Shown piece after piece: positions 25,372 to 37,972 of a stretch of 64,000 nucleotides of DNA. Made by a program: the position numbers and the translations under genes. The notes below the pieces were generated by a model. It was not told the origin of the DNA. It saw only the letters and a program-made list of their open reading frames with translations, and made no database searches. Source of the DNA: Episyrphus balteatus. Taxonomy: Eukaryota > Arthropoda > Insecta > Diptera > Syrphidae. The stretch is from the NCBI RefSeq assembly GCF_945859705.1, contig NC_079134.1:33308576-33372575 (forward strand), written 5' to 3'. Each line of letters opens with the position of its first letter. Position 1 is the stretch's first letter.

Positions 25372-25520
25372 AAAGAGGTTGTCTGTAAAGCCGGTTTACG
25401 GACGATGATTTTACGTGATAACGTCGTCAGAAAACAGGTTGTGTGGTTTTGTTTAAAATGTGTCAATTGAAGAGTTTACTTTTTCAAACAATCATAATTT
25501 ACAAGAAAAAGCTAAAATAA
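25372..25520 (+). mobile_element. Solo end of the long-TIR element of 36-42 kb
   Basis: gaggttgtctgtaaagccgg, then acgtgataacgtcgtcag and on to acaagaaaaagctaaa matches the outer end of both arms at 36190 and 42050. Similarity stops near 25520. It abuts the A-rich end of family C, so only one end remains or was inserted. Confidence 0.65.
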
Positions 25521-26139
25521 AATACGGTGACGTGAAATAACGCACTACGAAACAAAGGCCCCATTTGAAATGCGGCTTTATTTCCATGGAAAAACCGAAA
25601 TAACGCCCGACGGGCCTTATTTCAGTTTCAATATAGAAATAAGACCCCATTCGAGATAGAAATAAGGCCGCATTTCTGGAGGAAGCGAAATCTTGCTTCG
25701 CGTTCATAGTACCTATAAGTGATAAGTGAGAAGAATATGGGAGGGGGATGCGGCTTTCTTATGGGACATTACTTCACTAAGAGTAGGAAATAATTTCACT
25801 TTTTTTGGGAAGTTAGTTCTCGCTGAATGTGAGAACAACATTTTTTTTGGAACGAAATTCACTTTTGGGTGAAGTGGGAAGTGGAAAATAATTTTTCTTT
25901 TTAATACTGTATCTTATTAGATGAGGTGTCTTTGGCACATTTTTTTTACAAAAGTCTGCACTGAAAAATGAAAATGGGAAATCGCGCGTCTTCACAAAGT
26001 TTTTGCACTCTTTTTTTCTAGAACAAATTTTTAAGAAATAAGTAAAATCAAGAATACATTTAGGAAATTCAAAATAAATAAAATTGAGTTTTATACTTAC
26101 TCGTAGTAACATAAGTAGATTCAATTTAATTCCAATGTT
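25521..26139. other. Non-coding DNA with short AAATAAGGCC-like repeats
   Basis: Phrases such as gaaataaggccgcattt and aaataagaccccattc recur between 25540 and 25690. Minus-strand frames of 71 and 131 codons show no domain. Confidence 0.4.
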
Positions 26140-26349
26140 CAAATGCGAAGCGGAAAAAAATTTTTCCAACCCGAATTTTAATGCGAAGTGGAAAAAATTT
26201 TTGCCCACGTGAGGATTAATTTAATTAATTCGCGCGAATTTTTAATTTTCACACCTCAAAATTGATCCTCACGTGGGCAAAAATTTTTTCCAAATTTTTT
26301 CAAATGCGAAGCGGAAAAAAATTTTTCCAACCCGAATTTTAATGCGAAG
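26140..26349. repeat. 49-bp direct repeat pair around a hairpin
   Basis: An identical 49-bp sequence (starting caaatgcgaagcggaaa) occurs at 26140-26188 and 26301-26349. Between them, tttttgcccacgtgaggat (about 26199) and its complement atcctcacgtgggcaaaaa (about 26266) form a perfect stem extended by A/T tracts. This may be a small MITE with its flanks. It lies next to the satellite. Confidence 0.65.
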
Positions 26350-26409
26350 CAAATTTCAAATGAGAAATGTCTCATGAAAAATGTCTCTAGATAAATGTCT
26401 CTAGACAAA

Positions 26410-28975
26410 TGTCTCTATCGACATTTATCTATCCACATTTATCTATCCACACTTATCCATCGACATTTATCTATCGACATTTATCTTTCGACATTTATCT
26501 ATCGACATTTATCTATCCACACTTATCCATCGACATTTATCTATCGACATTTATCTATCGACATTTATCTATCGACATTTATCGATCCACGTTTATCTAT
26601 CCACATTTATCTATCCACATTTATCTATCCGCATTTATCTATCGACATTTATCGATCCACATTTATCTATCCAAATTTATCGATCCACATTTATCTATCG
26701 ACATTTATCTATCGACATTTATCTATCCACATTTATCTATCGACATTTATCGATCCACATTTATCTATCCGCATTTATCTATCGACATTTATCTATCGAC
26801 ATTTATCGATCCACATTTATCTACCGACATTTATCCATCGAAATTTATCTATCCACATTTATCTATCGACATTTATCTATCGACATTTATCCATCGACAT
26901 TTATCTATCGACATTTATCGATCCACATTTATCTATCGACATTTATCCATCGACATTTATCTATCGACATTTATCGATCCACATTTATCTATCCGCATTT
27001 ATCTATCGACATTTATCTATCGACATTTATCGATCCACATTTATCTATCGACATTTATCCATCGACATTTATCTATCCACATTTATCTATCCACATTTAT
27101 CGATCCACATTTATCTATCGAAATTTATCGATCCACATTTATCTATCCACATTTATCTATCCACATTTATCTATCGACATTTATCTATCGACATTTATCT
27201 ATCCACATTTATCTATCGACATTTATCGATCCACATTTATCTATCCGCATTTATCTATCGACATTTATCTATCGACATTTATCTATCGACATTTATCGAT
27301 CCACATTTATCTATCGACATTTATCTATCCACATTTATCGATCCACATTTATCTATCCACATTTATCCATCGACATTTATCTATCGACATTTATCGATCC
27401 ACATTTATCTATCCGCATTTATCTATCGACATTTATCTATCGACATTTATCGATCCACATTTATCTATCGACATTTATCCATCGACATTTATCTATCCAC
27501 ATTTATCTATCCACATTTATCGATCCACATTTATCTATCGAAATTTATCGATCCACATTTATCTATCGTCATTTATCGATCCACATTTTTCTATCGACAT
27601 TTATCTATCCACATTTATCTATCCACATTTATCTATCGACATTTATCGATCCACATTTATCTATCGACATTTATCGATCCACATTTATCTATCGACATTT
27701 ATCTATCGACATTTATCTATCGACATTTATCTATCGACATTTATCTATCCACATTTATCTATCCACATTTATCTATCCACATTTATCTATCGACATTTAT
27801 CTATCGACATTTATCTATCCACATTTATCTATCGACATTTATCGATCCACATTTATCTATCCGCATTTATCTATCGACATTTATCTATCGACATTTATCT
27901 ATCGACATTTATCCATCGACATTTATCTCTCCACATTTATCTATCGACATTTATCTATCGACATTTATCCATCGAAATTTATCGATCCACATTTATCGAT
28001 CCACATTTATCTATCCACATTTATCTATCGACATTTATCTATCCATATTTATCTATCGACATTTATCTATCCACATTTATCGATCCACATTTATCTATCC
28101 ACATTTATCGATCCACATTTATCTATCCACATTTATCGATCCACATTTATCTATCGAAATTTATCGATCCACATTTATCTATCCACATTTATCTATCGTC
28201 ATTTATCGATCCACATTTTTCTATCGACATTTATCTATCCACATTTGTCTATCCACATTTATCTATCGACATTTATCGATCCACATTTATCTATCCACAT
28301 TTATCGATCCACATTTATGTATCCACATTTATCTATCCACATTTATCTATCCACATTTATCGATCCACATTTATCTATCGAAATTTATCGATCCACATTT
28401 ATCTATCCACATTTATCTATCCACATTTATCGATCCACATTTATCTATCGACATTTATCGATCCACATTTATCTATCCACATTTATCTATCGACATTTAT
28501 CGATCCACATTTATCTATCGACATTTATCGATCCACATTTATCTATCCACATTTATCTATCGTCATTTATCGATCCACATTTATCTATCGACATTTATCT
28601 ATCCACATTTATCGATCCACATTTATCTATCCACATTTATCGATCCACATTTATCTATCCACATTTATCGATCCACATTTATCTATCCACATTTATCGAT
28701 CCACATTTATCTATCGACATTTATCGATCCACATTTATCTATCGACATTTATCTATCCACATTTATCGATCCACATTTATCTATCCACATTTATCTATCC
28801 ACATTTATCGATCCACATTTATCTATCCGCATTTATCTATCGACATTTATCTATCGACATTTATCGATCCACATTTATCTATCGACATTTATCGATCCAC
28901 ATTTATCGATCCACATTTATCTATCGACATTTATCTATCCACACTTATCTATCGACATTTATCTATCGATCCATC
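26410..28975 (+). repeat. 14-bp satellite, left arm of a palindromic array
   Basis: About 183 head-to-tail copies of the 14-mer tatctatcgacatt with variants tatctatccacatt and tatcgatccacatt. Because 14 is not a multiple of three and the unit has no stop codon on this strand, all frames stay open and give long runs of SIDIYLSTFIYRHL-type peptide. These are not genes. Segmental copies exist: about 200 bp near 26941-27146 recurs 420 bp (30 units) later, and a cgtcatttatcgatcc block at 27567 recurs 630 bp (45 units) later. Confidence 0.95.
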
Positions 28976-28979
28976 GGAT

Positions 28980-30079
28980 AGATAAATGATAAATGTCGAT
29001 AGATAAATGCGGATAGATAAATGTGGATCGATAAATGTCGATAGATAAATGTCGATAGATAAATGTGGATCGATAAATGTGGATCGATAAATGTCGATAG
29101 ATAAATGTCGATAGATAAATGCGGATAGATAAATGTGGATCGATAAATGTGGATAGATAAATGTGGATAGATAAATGTGGATCGATAAATGTGGATAGAT
29201 AAATGTGGATCGATAAATGTGGATAGATAAATGTGGATCGATAAATGTGGATCGATAAATGTGGATAGATAAATGTGGATCGATAAATGTGGATAGATAA
29301 ATGTCGATAGATAAATGTGGATAGATAAATGTGGATCGATAAATGTCGATAGATAAATGTGGATAGATAAATGTCGATAGATAAATGTGGATCGATAAAT
29401 GTCGATAGATAAATGTGGATAGATAAATGTGGATAGATAAATGTCGATAAATAAATGTGGATCGATAAATGACGATAGATAAATGTGGATAAATATATGT
29501 GGATAAATAAATGTGGATCGATAGATAAATGGCGATAGATAAATGTGGATAGATAAATGTGGATCGATAAATGACGATAGATAAATGTGGATCGATAAAT
29601 GTCGATAGATAAATGTGGATCGATAAATGTCGATAAATGTGGATAGATAAATGTGGATAGATAAATGTCGATAAATAAATGTGGATCGATAAATGACGAT
29701 AGATAAATGTGCATAGATAAATGTGGATCGATAGATAAATGTGGATCGATAGATAAATGTGGATCGATAAATTTCGATAGATAAATGTGGATCGATAAAT
29801 GTCGATAGATAAATGTCGATAGATAAATGTGGATAGATAAATGTGGATAGATAAATGTCGATAGATAAATTTCGATAGATAAATGTCGATAGAAAAATGT
29901 CGATAGATAAATGTCGATAGATAAATGTGGATAGATAAATATGGATCGATAAATGTCGATAGATAAATGTGGATCGATAAATGTCGATAGATAAATGTTG
30001 ATAGATAAATGTCGATAGTTAAATGTCGATAGAAAAATGTCGATAGATAAATGTCGATAGATAAATGTCGATAGAGACA
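28980..30079 (-). repeat. 14-bp satellite, right arm in inverted orientation
   Basis: The same 14-mer on the opposite strand, about 78 copies, after a sharp switch at 28965-28985 (ctatcgatccatcggatag). This arm has a few out-of-register units (near 28985, 29490, 29520, 29630). The outer end gtcgatagagaca (30067-30079) is the complement of tgtctctatcgac at the outer end of the left arm (26410-26422), so both arms stop at the same motif. Minus-strand long frames here are again repeat artefacts. Confidence 0.93.
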
Positions 30080-30562
30080 AGCCAAGTTCTCTAGCAACTT
30101 TGGCACTACACCCTTATTTACAGGAAACAACTCAGGCCATTTTCGACCCCCTCTAACTTCCACACCAATGATGCTTGAAATTTCAATTTCGCTACATTTG
30201 TTGAGCTGGTCAAAACCAAACACCTCACAAAATTTCAGCCTCCTACGATGAGTAGTTTCTGAGATATAGGGCTCCAAAAATCGCAAAAACCGTAACTGAC
30301 TCACTGATTGCACTGACTCACTGACAGATCATCAAAATTATGGAGAACTTCCCGATAACGTAGAAACTTGAAATTTTACAAGGTGATAGGACTTGTGGTG
30401 TTTACAAAGCAAAAAATCGAAAATTTGAGATTTTCAATTCAGGGGGCGTGGCATCCACCCATTTCCGCTGAATTTTCATCAAATATAGAGATTTCCAATT
30501 CTACAGGCATACCTTGCTAAAAGTAGTGAAATCACAACAAAAACATTACTGTTAAAAAAAGA
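30080..30562 (+). mobile_element. Dispersed repeat family C, copy 2
   Basis: Begins agccaagttctctagcaac directly at the satellite end and stops at acattactgttaaaa, like copy 1 but with one internal tandem unit. The text right after it starts again with agccaagttct (30562-30572), so family C may once have been tandem here. Confidence 0.65.
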
Positions 30563-31398
30563 GCCAAGTTCTGTTATGTTAAAATTATGCTGGCACAAAA
30601 AGTATTGAGATGTAAAAGTGTACCAAGTTCTAAAGTTTGGGTTCAAAATCTTATCAATAAAATTTTGATTGTTTACTTGTCAATTTTTGAAATAACTTTA
30701 AAAATCTGTAATCGAGTTTTTATAAAACATGGAACTGTTACATAATTTGCAGCAAAATGGCGTATGAAATAAAAAATATTTTGATTAAATAATTATTTCT
30801 TATTATTTGGCAATGTTTTATTGAGAGAATTGTAAAAAACAAAAATCAATTATGAGCGGAGGAAGCAAAATACTGTTGCCAAGGCAATGAATCGAAAACC
30901 GTAAGGATTTGGGATGAACAAGTTACCAAATTCTGAGAGCCCTAAAGTTGGCCTATCAGCATATTTCGTTTGATCCATTACTTTTGGGGCACCCTGTATA
31001 TATGTATATATATTAATATTTAATGTATTTAAGTATTAAATCTGAAAAAAAATAAACAAAATGTAGTGCCAAAATCTGTGCAGGGATAAAGGAATTAATT
31101 AGAATTACATAACGTGTAAAATATTTTTAACAAATTGAACTATTGTTTAAAAGCTAAATAAATAAAGACAACCTCTAACACTAAAGTTTGTTACTTTTTA
31201 AGTTATGACAAAAAGCTCTTCATAATTTCAATGCTTATATTTTTAATTCTGTGATCGAATGATAAAAATTGAGGTCTTCAAACTCATCGAAAATGACAGA
31301 GAATTATATTTACATATATGTACTTAAAAGCTATAAAATGTAGAAAATCTATTTAAAGTGTAAATGAAACAGAGATATAGCTTTAATATAATAATATT
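30563..31398. other. Non-coding DNA with a lone mariner-like end
   Basis: ttttggggcaccctgtata (30982-31000) is a typical mariner-type terminus, but no matching left end was found. The rest is AT-rich and gene-free. Confidence 0.45.
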
Positions 31399-32022
31399 GG
31401 GAGACGGACAGAATCCCGAAATCCAAAATCCAGAAAGACCAAAATCCAGAAAACCCTAAATCACGAAAACCCAAAATCCCGAAAACCCAAAATCCCGAAA
31501 ACCCAAAATCCAGAAAACCCAAAATCCAGAAAGGCCAAAATCCCGAAAAAAAAACAGAAAAAAAAACTCTTCAAAATTTTGTTTCACTGAAATTTTAACT
31601 GAAAAAAATAAAATTAAAACCAATTAAAAACCAATTTATACATAAATTATTATAAGTTAAATATAATATAATTCTTTTGATTTGATATAATCAATAATTC
31701 TTTTGATTTTAGTTCAACGGTTTTTCCAACTTAACTCAATCATAACAAAACACTGCTGAAAGCACAATAAGAACTTGAAATCAGGTAAAAAAGAGATGTT
31801 AACGGAATCATACACTTTTATTGTTTTTTACGTATTAACGCCTTAATTTCACACTTAGGATTGTTTTCGAAACCGAAAAATTATATAAAATGAAAAATTT
31901 GCGCAAATTTCGGGATCCCATTATGGATTTTGGGTTTTTTGGGATTCTGGGTTTTCGGGATTTTGGGTTTTCGGGATTTTGGGTTTTCTGGATTTTGGTT
32001 TTCGGGATTTTGTCCCCAATCC
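31399..32022. mobile_element. MITE with 17-bp subterminal tandem repeats
   Basis: The left side (about 31410-31550) has a tandem run of aaaacccaaaatcccga-type units. The right side (about 31907-32015) has the same units inverted. The direct 9-mer aataatatt flanks both sides (31390-31398, 32023-32031), a possible 8-9-bp TSD of hAT type, though AT-rich. The interior is AT-rich without coding. Confidence 0.65.
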
Positions 32023-32031
32023 AATAATATT

Positions 32032-35000
32032 ATGTACCTAAGACTTAACTTTAATATTACAATTTACAACGAATAATCGATGTTTGTTACAATATTCCAC
32101 TGCAGAGCAAAATTAAATTTCATATCTTCCAAGAAATTAGTGTTATCCTCTTGAAATCTGAATTTCTGGTTTGAGCGATTGTATTATTTACTGAAATTTA
32201 ACAGATTGTATCTAAATCATATCTCCGAAAAAAAAAAATGGAGTCACACACTTTGCAATTTGTTTTGAGACCAAAATTAACGAATCTGTCATAGAACCGT
32301 TTTTTTTTATTCAGGGCCAATTTTTTCATACTACTTATGTACATTAAATTTAGAGTCTCCATTAAAAACGGGAAATTTTAAGATTTGTATGTGATTTGAC
32401 ATATTTTTAATTTTCAATGGGGACTCAGTGTTAGATTTTTAAAAATATCAAACATTTTTTTTTTTTGAAAAATTAATGGGTCGAATTCATTTCTTAATTT
32501 CTTTAGAATATCATACCAATTTTGTTCTTCTAAAAAAAAAACAAATTTTTAAAAATTAATAGGTACCTACCTTATAAAATTATTTTAAAATTTTTGATTT
32601 CGGCATGTTTGCTTTAAAAACCTTATCATTCTAAAAAACTTTTACCATAAGCAATACATATAACATAACTAAAAAATTGAAGGTTCTGATTGTTAAAGTC
32701 TTAGAGAAATCAAACAACAAATTTAGAAAGATAATTTTATTGCGACAAAATTTGAAAAAAGTCAGGTTGCCTACATTTTTTTAACTAAACATTTTTTTCC
32801 AAAATTTTGAGTTTGATTACCACATTTTCAAAAACACTTCATTCAATTTACTTGATTAATATTTTACAGATAGAAATAAACTTCCGGCTAAAAATGTATA
32901 TTTTGATATTGCAGGTGTTGCCGTTGTGTTCAAATATTTTTTTATGTTTGAAGTCAATTTGTGAGAAAATCGTTTCTACCGCTTAAACGGTGGAAAAATT
33001 TGTACCAGATACTAACATAGTTTTTTTCTTTAAGTAACGAATCTTTTGGTATGATTTAACTTATGAAATTTAACCATTTAATTTTAATTAAAATAAAACT
33101 ATACGGCAACATTGGGAATTTTTAACCTATAAAGGTTAAAGCATTTTTAACTTACCAACGTTTGAAAAAAAATCTTCACAATCGGAGCTGTTAGGTCGGG
33201 TTCCCTAATAATTTGCTTTAGTTACTCTGCTAGTATATCAATTTTGTTTTTGAAAAGTATTTATTAAAAAGGATATATATTTTTTTTTTTTTGAAAATGG
33301 CTCCAACACTTAAAAGTAAATCTGAAAATGCTTGATTATATAAGAAATTAAATGGCTTTGTTAAGAGGTCGAAACAGTTCAAAATGATGTTTTCGTAATT
33401 TATAAAAAATATGTTCTATTTATTTCTTTTCAAATAAAATAAAATTTATTATGGTTTTTCGAGAAGCACGTAATATGATTTTTTCTATGAACTAAACGAT
33501 AGTTGGAAAGTGACAACAAATAATGTTTTTAAAGCTCTAAGGATATTTGCCTTTCTAAGTTGTCTAGACTCAAGAGAAAACTGGGCAGTGGGTAACATGT
33601 ACCAATTGCAACATTATCACTTTGTTCCACAAATTGAGAGCTTAATTTATAAAAACGTATTATTGTCGGTCCCTATATGTTAACATAGTGTTCGAGTAAG
33701 TCAACTTTCTTTACACCCTGAATATTAACTTGAATAAGTGTTTATATTAAAATAAAACCTCTCAAAATTGTACACACTTAAGAAATTTTACCCAAGTCAA
33801 TCATTTTCTTTATTCTAATGTTGAATCATCATCAAACATAAATGCTCTCAAATAAACAGCTACTAATCCGAGCATAACATCATCTAAATAATAATTGCCC
33901 TCATAAAAAACTGACAAGCATAATATTAATTTGTTTTTATACAAACAAAATTTATGTTGATAAACTTATTTGCAACAAAACGCAAAACCATATTCTTCGG
34001 AACATAAACAATTAAATAGAGAAAGACAAAATAAAATTAAAAAAAATAAACATCATATGTCCGACCAAATGGAACGAAATAAAAACTCACACCTTTCAAC
34101 GCTTTGGCCTTTTCAAATGAGGCGTTTTTGAATACATATTCATTTCTCAAAAACGTTATTCTGCTAAAAATAATTTCTAAAAATATATTAATTCTATCAA
34201 CCAGATTCGAGGTATTCTAGCTGGCATTATTATAGTAGACACTAGACACCCACTCACGCTATAGCACCGCATCATTTGAACAGCTGGTGTTGGAAAATTA
34301 AATTATACATATTGATTGTTTAGGACTTTGAGGTTGAAGTTGAAGTATGGAATCGCTTGGTTTTCACCTCCAATTAAAATTAAATGTGTCGTATGTTAGG
34401 ATATTTAATAGTTCCATGTCGACAGATTCCAGATAACACAACTCCCAGAAAATTTGAAAGCATAATTCCTGACGCAGAGGCCCGAATGCCTGAGCAGATG
34501 ATGATGTTGCCGGGATAGTTTTATTTTTGACAAATCTGTCTCCTGACACAAACTTTATGGGTATTTTTAACATTTCGGGAAAAGCTTAAAGTAGAGATAA
34601 ATATTTATGGGCTAACTTCATCTCTCCCTCTCTGCTGACAGCTCAGTTTTGTTCCTGACTTTTTAGTGATTCGTGTCGTTCATTTTTAGTATTGTTTCTT
34701 TTTATTAAATTTAGATGAAGGCTGATTTGAATTTCGATAAAGCATATAACCCGTGATTTGATGATGCCGGATGGCGACGACGACTGTGAACATACCACAA
34801 AATATGTCACCCTTGGGTGAAATTTATGGAATCTCTAAGGTTGATTCGGGATATTAATTTTTCGTCTGAGTAAAAGAATTAATTTATTTAACACATAATT
34901 ACTTTTCAAATTGGTATTTTGTTCTCTGAGAAGAAGATGAGCATGGAGGTGGAGTGGGAGCCATTTGTCTTCGTGGAAAAATGTGTTCTTTTTTTTCAAT

Positions 35001-35400
35001 TTTAGATCACAGTTTTTGAACGGTGAGTTTTTAGATTTTTAAAAAAGTAAATTTAAAAAATCTAAAGATGTAGATTATCTTCAAGTAATTTTAAACCCAT
35101 AGATCTTCGGTTAGTTGTATCTTGTAATATATGTAAATATTTATTTACGATTAATTTTACTTTAATAAACAAACTTATGTTTATAAAATTACAAAAATAT
35201 CTTTTCTAACCGTTTCAACCTTTTTTTAGATTTTTTTTTTAAACTGTTAGAGCCATTAAAAGAAAAATATTTTTTAATCAATACAAATTTTCAAAAACAA
35301 AATTGAATGCCATTCTAAGACATTAAGAAGAAAGTTAGAGATTTTAATTTTTTTCACATATTTTTGAAGATCACAAAATTTGCTAGTCAAAAACTAACAC
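32032..35400. other. Non-coding DNA, no gene seen
   Basis: AT-rich to about 34170, including text resembling family A interiors near 32280-32560. About 34200-34960 is unique-looking and less AT-rich. No frame longer than 69 codons; none with a domain. Confidence 0.45.
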
Positions 35401-35690
35401 TACGATGATGGATAATTCGAAAAAGGTGCATTTCATGTTCTCCATCGCCAGTCTGTACGTCCATCTGTACACGTTTCTAATGCATAAACGGATTTTCTTC
35501 AAATTTGTTTTTATACAGAATTATTTTTTCAATGCAAAATATTTTTACATAGGTATAATACAAATTTTTTTAATGCAAATATTTTTCAGTTGCAATAAAT
35601 ATTTTTTTTTCAATGGAAATTTTTTCATTTGCAATTTTTTTTTTTTAATTTTGTAATGGAGAATAAAATTATTTTTTAAAACCCTGATTG
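35401..35690 (-). mobile_element. Family A fragment joined to a TTGCAATAAATA-type MITE remnant
   Basis: 35401-35515 reads in reverse like 5560-5690 (tacgatgatgga, then gtctgtacgtccatctgtac). 35520-35690 consists of aatgcaaatattttt and ttgcaataaatattt phrases and ends aaaccctgatt, matching the MITE at 56648-57197. Confidence 0.5.
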
Positions 35691-36189
35691 AAAAGAATCG
35701 ACTCGATATTTAAAAATATGAAGCACGCAAAGTGGATATTTATTTACTCTGCACTCAATGCATTGTCAAGCGTACACTTCAAAATAAAAATTCCAAAATT
35801 ACAATTTATTGATTAATTTATTTAAAAAAAAACACACTAATTTTTCAATTTTAAAACACAAATTCCTCCAACAAAAATCAAAATAGCAACCAAATAACCC
35901 AAACCCACTGTTATCCAAATCCACTTTAAATCTTCAACTCTTAAAGGTTTCGGGTGGTTTCCTTTAGTAAGTAAAGTTCAACTTATGAATTCTTCTATCA
36001 GCAAGCAGCTTGTTAAATTCTCTATTAGTCCAATAAAATCCATCAATCCAGCTGATTCAGTTTCTAAAATATGCAAATTCAATATATTTTTGTAAATTGA
36101 ATTTTCATTCAAACCAAATGACGATGGTACATTTTTGAAAAAAAAAAAACATAATTCATCAGACCAACGAAATAGTTCTTGACCAAAAA

Positions 36190-37972
36190 AGAAGTTGTCT
36201 GTAAAGCCGATTTACGGACGATGACTTTACGAAATAACGTCGTCAGAAAACAGGGCGTGTGGATTTGTTTAAAATGAGTCAATTGAAGCGTTTACTTTTT
36301 TCAAACAATCATAATTTACAAGAAAAAGCTAAAAAAAATACCTTTTCTATTTTCTCATTATATTAATTTTTTATATTTTAAAACCTTACAAAAAAAATTA
36401 TGCAATTTAAAAGCCAAGTATTTCTTCTTTTATTTTTAAATTTTTATAATGCGCAAAGAGTATAAAAATAATTTATTGAAAACAATCATTTTCATCAAAA
36501 AAAGAAAAGAAAACATGAGTTTTTATTTTCTCACGTCATTAATTCCATTTTTTTCCCTAACAACCTATACAAAATTTTATACCATCTGAAAGCTTATTGT
36601 CTTAGCTCAAAATATATATATCGATCAGGTCTATGAGACATCTACAAAAAGAGCTAGAATTTTTTGAACTCGATCAAATTTCATTAAAAAAAAGCAAAAA
36701 AAAAACATTTATTTTTATGTCCTCAAGCTATTTTATCAATTTTTTGCAATGACAACCTATAAAAAATTTTACACCATATGAAAGCTTATTATATCACCTT
36801 TCATATGACGTATTAAACTTATTTCATAGATGCCTACAAGAGAAGTAAGAATTTTTTAAAGTCAACCATGTCGAATTTCCACTGGTGTTTTGAGGTTTTT
36901 CGCAAGTTTCTTGATTTAACATTGTGTAGCTTGTAGTTAGTCTACCGTTATGTGTGATATACCTAATGAAAGGTAATTGTATCAGGATGCTCATAAAATA
37001 AAATTTATATCTGCTCTTGATCAAAAGTTATAACCTGTTGAATTCTAAAATTTTATTTTACCGTTATCTCAAAATTGTATTTACGAAAATGATTGAAACT
37101 TCGCACACATTTAGTCGTGGTCATGGTCTATCACTACTTAATATACTTTATTCCTCTATCTATTAAACAAAAAAATATTAAAATAAAAAATGAAGCAAAT
37201 CGGTTAAAAACGGTAAAAAAACATGTTTTTTTAAAAATAGTTTCTTCCGTTTTTCAGTCAAAACTCACTAAACGATTCCAATTTTTTGCACATGTATGTA
37301 TTAGACCAAAACCTACATGTCCTATAAGTTTGAGATTTTTTTAACGCTCCAAAAAAAAGTTAAAAATCCAAAACTACCCAAAAATACCCCTAGGTAGGAC
37401 AAGGTGTTTGTCAAAAATTCATATTTTGAAACGCAGAGTGTTGGAAAAAAATCCGTGTCAGACCCCTAATTTTTTTTCCCTCATCTTTCACTTATAATCT
37501 TTAGAATTGTCAAAAAAAATTTTCCCTTCCCAAAATCATCATTTTGTCATAGCCCCAACAAGTGTACTTCGTTCAAACAAAACGTTATGGCTTAGTTTCA
37601 AAATGTTTTCGAATTTTTTCTTAAATGCAGTTATTCTTAATTTAGTCTCATCTATCTACAGCAAAAAAAATCAATTCTCTACAATTTCGCGTTTAGATTT
37701 TAGCCCAAATTTCACCTTTCCGTTTTACCCTTGTTTACCCTATTAAATGACGGAATTTTTAAAAATACTTCATTTGGATTAAGCTTTAGGTTTTTATCTT
37801 TCAAAAAAGCTATAGGAGATTTTTTTATCTCTAATATAGTTTATTTTTAATTTTGAATTTAATTTTTTTGTCGCACTGCGAAAGTGCGAGAGTGTAACGC
37901 TAAAAAATGGCGTCACATTTTTGTGGTGGCTGCCATGGTTCATCGATTTATAAGACGTTATCACGTCAAAAA
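36190..37972 (+). mobile_element. Left arm (1.8 kb) of a large inverted repeat
   Basis: Outer end agaagttgtctgtaaagcc, inner end gacgttatcacgtcaaaaa. The whole arm is repeated inverted at 40262-42050. An acgtgataacgtc-type motif occurs near the outer end (somewhat diverged here as acgaaataacgtc) and complete at the inner end. The arm includes sequence related to family B (about 36540-37090, in reverse). The open frames inside are short. Confidence 0.8.

Noticed and set aside
26395..28989. Very long open frames (about 860 codons) of SIDIYLSTFIYRHL-type repeats on the plus strand
   Set aside because: The 14-bp unit has no stop on this strand in any frame, so all frames stay open. There is no start context, domain or composition change.
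26410..30079. CRISPR array
   Set aside because: Units are contiguous 14-mers with no spacers, in a eukaryotic context.
28949..30313. 454- and 373-codon minus-strand frames
   Set aside because: The same satellite in inverted orientation. The first 80 or so residues come from family C, which is non-coding.
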